Shown here: positions 62,990-64,000 of the stretch, piece by piece
Layout: the number at the start of each line of letters is the position of its first letter
How positions within the stretch are numbered: position 1 is the first letter of the stretch
DNA from: Nocardioides yefusunii
GTDB lineage: Bacteria > Actinomycetota > Actinomycetes > Propionibacteriales > Nocardioidaceae
NCBI RefSeq assembly: GCF_004014875.1
Contig: NZ_CP034929.1
Span: 1,612,001-1,676,000 of the forward strand
DNA: 64,000 nucleotides
Direction of reading: 5' to 3'
The notes under the pieces: generated by a model
Database searches by the model: none
What the model was told of the DNA's origin: nothing
What the model saw: the letters and a program-made list of their open reading frames with translations, nothing else
Position numbers and translations under genes: made by a program

Positions 62990-63484
62990 ATGCCTCAGGC
63001 AACTCGCCGCACCGTCCTGCAAGCGGCCACGTGGACGCCACCCGTCGTGGCACTCACCAGTGCGGCCCCGGCCTTCGCTGTTTCCGGATCTGCCGGAGTG
63101 ACGTTCGTCCCAGGTGCCAGCTCCGTCGTGACCGATGGTGAGTTCTTCGGGGTCCAGTTCAAGGGCGCGTCCTTGGTCGTGGGCTCTGATGCCGTCGTCG
63201 CACCGACGGGAGTCACTCTGGCGGTCACCTTCGTGCCGGTGTCCGGGGGCGACAAGCTGTACTCGGACCTCACGGCGCCTGCGTCGTGGACCGTGGTCCC
63301 TCGAGGTACGACAGGGCGCAACGTCGTGACGTTCCGCCACGGGAACGTGACGGCGAGTGGAGCGTCCATCCCGCTGAGCAACGGGATCTACTTCGGGACC
63401 GACGACGTCGACCAGCGCGGCACCTTCGTCCTCGCGTTCACGGTGGGGGCTCTCGTGGCCCATTGGTCGGCCGCCACTCCCTGA
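62990..63484 (+). CDS. Exported (Tat-type signal) hypothetical protein
   Basis: 164 residues. N-terminus ATRRTVLQAATWTPPVVAL with a twin-arginine and an AFA cleavage site (about 27), then a beta-rich domain with no Cys. ATG 62990 follows AGGAGA. Forty bases after the third tail-collar gene, so likely in the same operon and working with those proteins outside the cell. No family recognised. Confidence 0.65.
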   Translation: MPQATRRTVLQAATWTPPVVALTSAAPAFAVSGSAGVTFVPGASSVVTDGEFFGVQFKGASLVVGSDAVVAPTGVTLAVTFVPVSGGDKLYSDLTAPASWTVVPRGTTGRNVVTFRHGNVTASGASIPLSNGIYFGTDDVDQRGTFVLAFTVGALVAHWSAATP

Positions 63485-63506
63485 CCTGCACTCTGACTGA
63501 CCTGCT

Positions 63507-63537
63507 CGATCGGGCGGGAGCGTCCCCGGCCCGATCG
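63507..63537. terminator. Terminator between convergent operons
   Basis: 9-bp perfect arms CGATCGGGC/GCCCGATCG with further G-C pairing inside. Confidence 0.7.
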
Positions 63538-63556
63538 CGGCCGAGCTTCGACTGCT

Positions 63557-64000
63557 TCAGCGTCGGCGCAGGAGCCCCAGGAGGCCCTTCTTCAGCGGAG
63601 GTGCGGACGGGGAGCGTCGGCCTTCGGCCAGGGCGGTGGCTTCGTCGTGGACGCGGGTGTCGATGTCGGTGACGTCGGCTTCGCCGAGTCGGTCGCAGTA
63701 CTGCTGCTCGAGTTGGAGGAAGATGCGTCCGCTTTCGCCGCCGCGCAGTCCGATGACGCGGGTGACCCAGTAGGTGAGTTCGCGGTGGGTGACGTGCCCG
63801 GTGATGTGGCGTCGGGTCATGGCTGCCAGGGCGAGTTGTTGGGCGTCCTCGCCGGTGATGTCGCCCAGTCCCATCTCGTGCTGCAGTTCGGTGACCATGC
63901 GGTGGACTCCCCCGCGTGACGCGTCAGGTCCTTCGGCGGCGAGGCGTTCCAGTGCCGGGGAGGTGGTGCCGGCGGTGACGAGCGTGGCGGCTGTCTCCAG
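63557..64000 (-). CDS. Hypothetical protein, C-terminal part (runs off the right edge)
   Basis: The frame stays open to base 64000; an internal ATG at 63898 is not needed as a start, since 34 more codons lie in phase upstream. The visible 147 residues are helical (QQLALAAMTRRHITGHVTHRELTYWVTRVIG, FLQLEQQYCDRLGEADV) and end in a basic, leucine-rich tail (KKGLLGLLRRR). Family not recognised. Confidence 0.55.
   Translation of the reverse strand: METAATLVTAGTTSPALERLAAEGPDASRGGVHRMVTELQHEMGLGDITGEDAQQLALAAMTRRHITGHVTHRELTYWVTRVIGLRGGESGRIFLQLEQQYCDRLGEADVTDIDTRVHDEATALAEGRRSPSAPPLKKGLLGLLRRR

Overview
The window is chromosomal DNA of a high-GC Gram-positive bacterium, most likely a Nocardioides-like actinobacterium (Nocardioidaceae). 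The grounds are uniformly GC-rich codon use with many GTG starts, a class E sortase with its small membrane companion, and the actinobacterial block DUF881 / small basic protein / DUF881 - gcvH - FHA protein - ftsR - DUF151 nuclease - MerR - glycine riboswitch - gcvP. About a dozen genes start 6-7 nt after a TAnnnT box, the arrangement expected of leaderless mRNAs.

Region 1 (1-21,840) looks like a catabolic and uptake island and is the most interesting part. An operon entering from the left encodes the end of a Rieske oxygenase, a protein of the bilin reductase / red chlorophyll catabolite reductase (RCCR) superfamily, a two-fold beta-barrel-like protein, an SDR, a membrane protein and a maleate-isomerase-superfamily enzyme. 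Next come a sortase with surface proteins and a Liv-type ABC importer with LivH, LivM and LivG fused in one chain. A second set holds a clear RCCR-like protein, an NAD-binding epimerase-like protein, an ABM-type monooxygenase, an alpha/beta hydrolase, a GntR/FCD regulator, a two-domain VOC protein and another SDR. A Rieske oxygenase with RCCR-type reductases and an esterase-like hydrolase recalls plant chlorophyll breakdown (PAO - RCCR - MES). I therefore propose, as inference only, a bacterial tetrapyrrole or other linear-pyrrole catabolic locus.

Region 2 (21,988-33,171) is mostly housekeeping: an MpaB-type oxygenase, an acetyltransferase, a CDP-alcohol phosphatidyltransferase, the DUF881 trio, glycine cleavage H and P proteins with a glycine riboswitch, and the FHA/FtsR/MerR regulators. 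Region 3 (33,346-51,700) is mixed: a secreted protein ending in LPHTGG, a phosphoesterase, a frameshifted gene, aminopeptidase N, a KH-domain protein, a sulfurtransferase, OsmC, a lipoprotein cyclophilin, a LysE exporter, a chemoreceptor, a MarR/quinone reductase pair with a palindromic operator, and an exported amine oxidase divergent from an exported RidA-like imine deaminase.

Region 4 (52,000-61,300) is a mobile, decaying polymorphic-toxin zone. It holds an XRE/nucleotidyltransferase toxin-antitoxin pair, a 5'-truncated RHS-HINT protein with a colicin-E3-type rRNase tip and its immunity protein, a complete ISL3-family insertion sequence, the last codons of a second toxin tip, an immunity-like gene broken by an in-frame TGA, and an IS3 orfA remnant. 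Region 5 (61,382-63,484) is a run of three phage-tail-collar (microcystin-dependent-type) proteins and an exported protein. A partial minus-strand gene reaches the right edge. I saw no tRNA, rRNA or CRISPR array.
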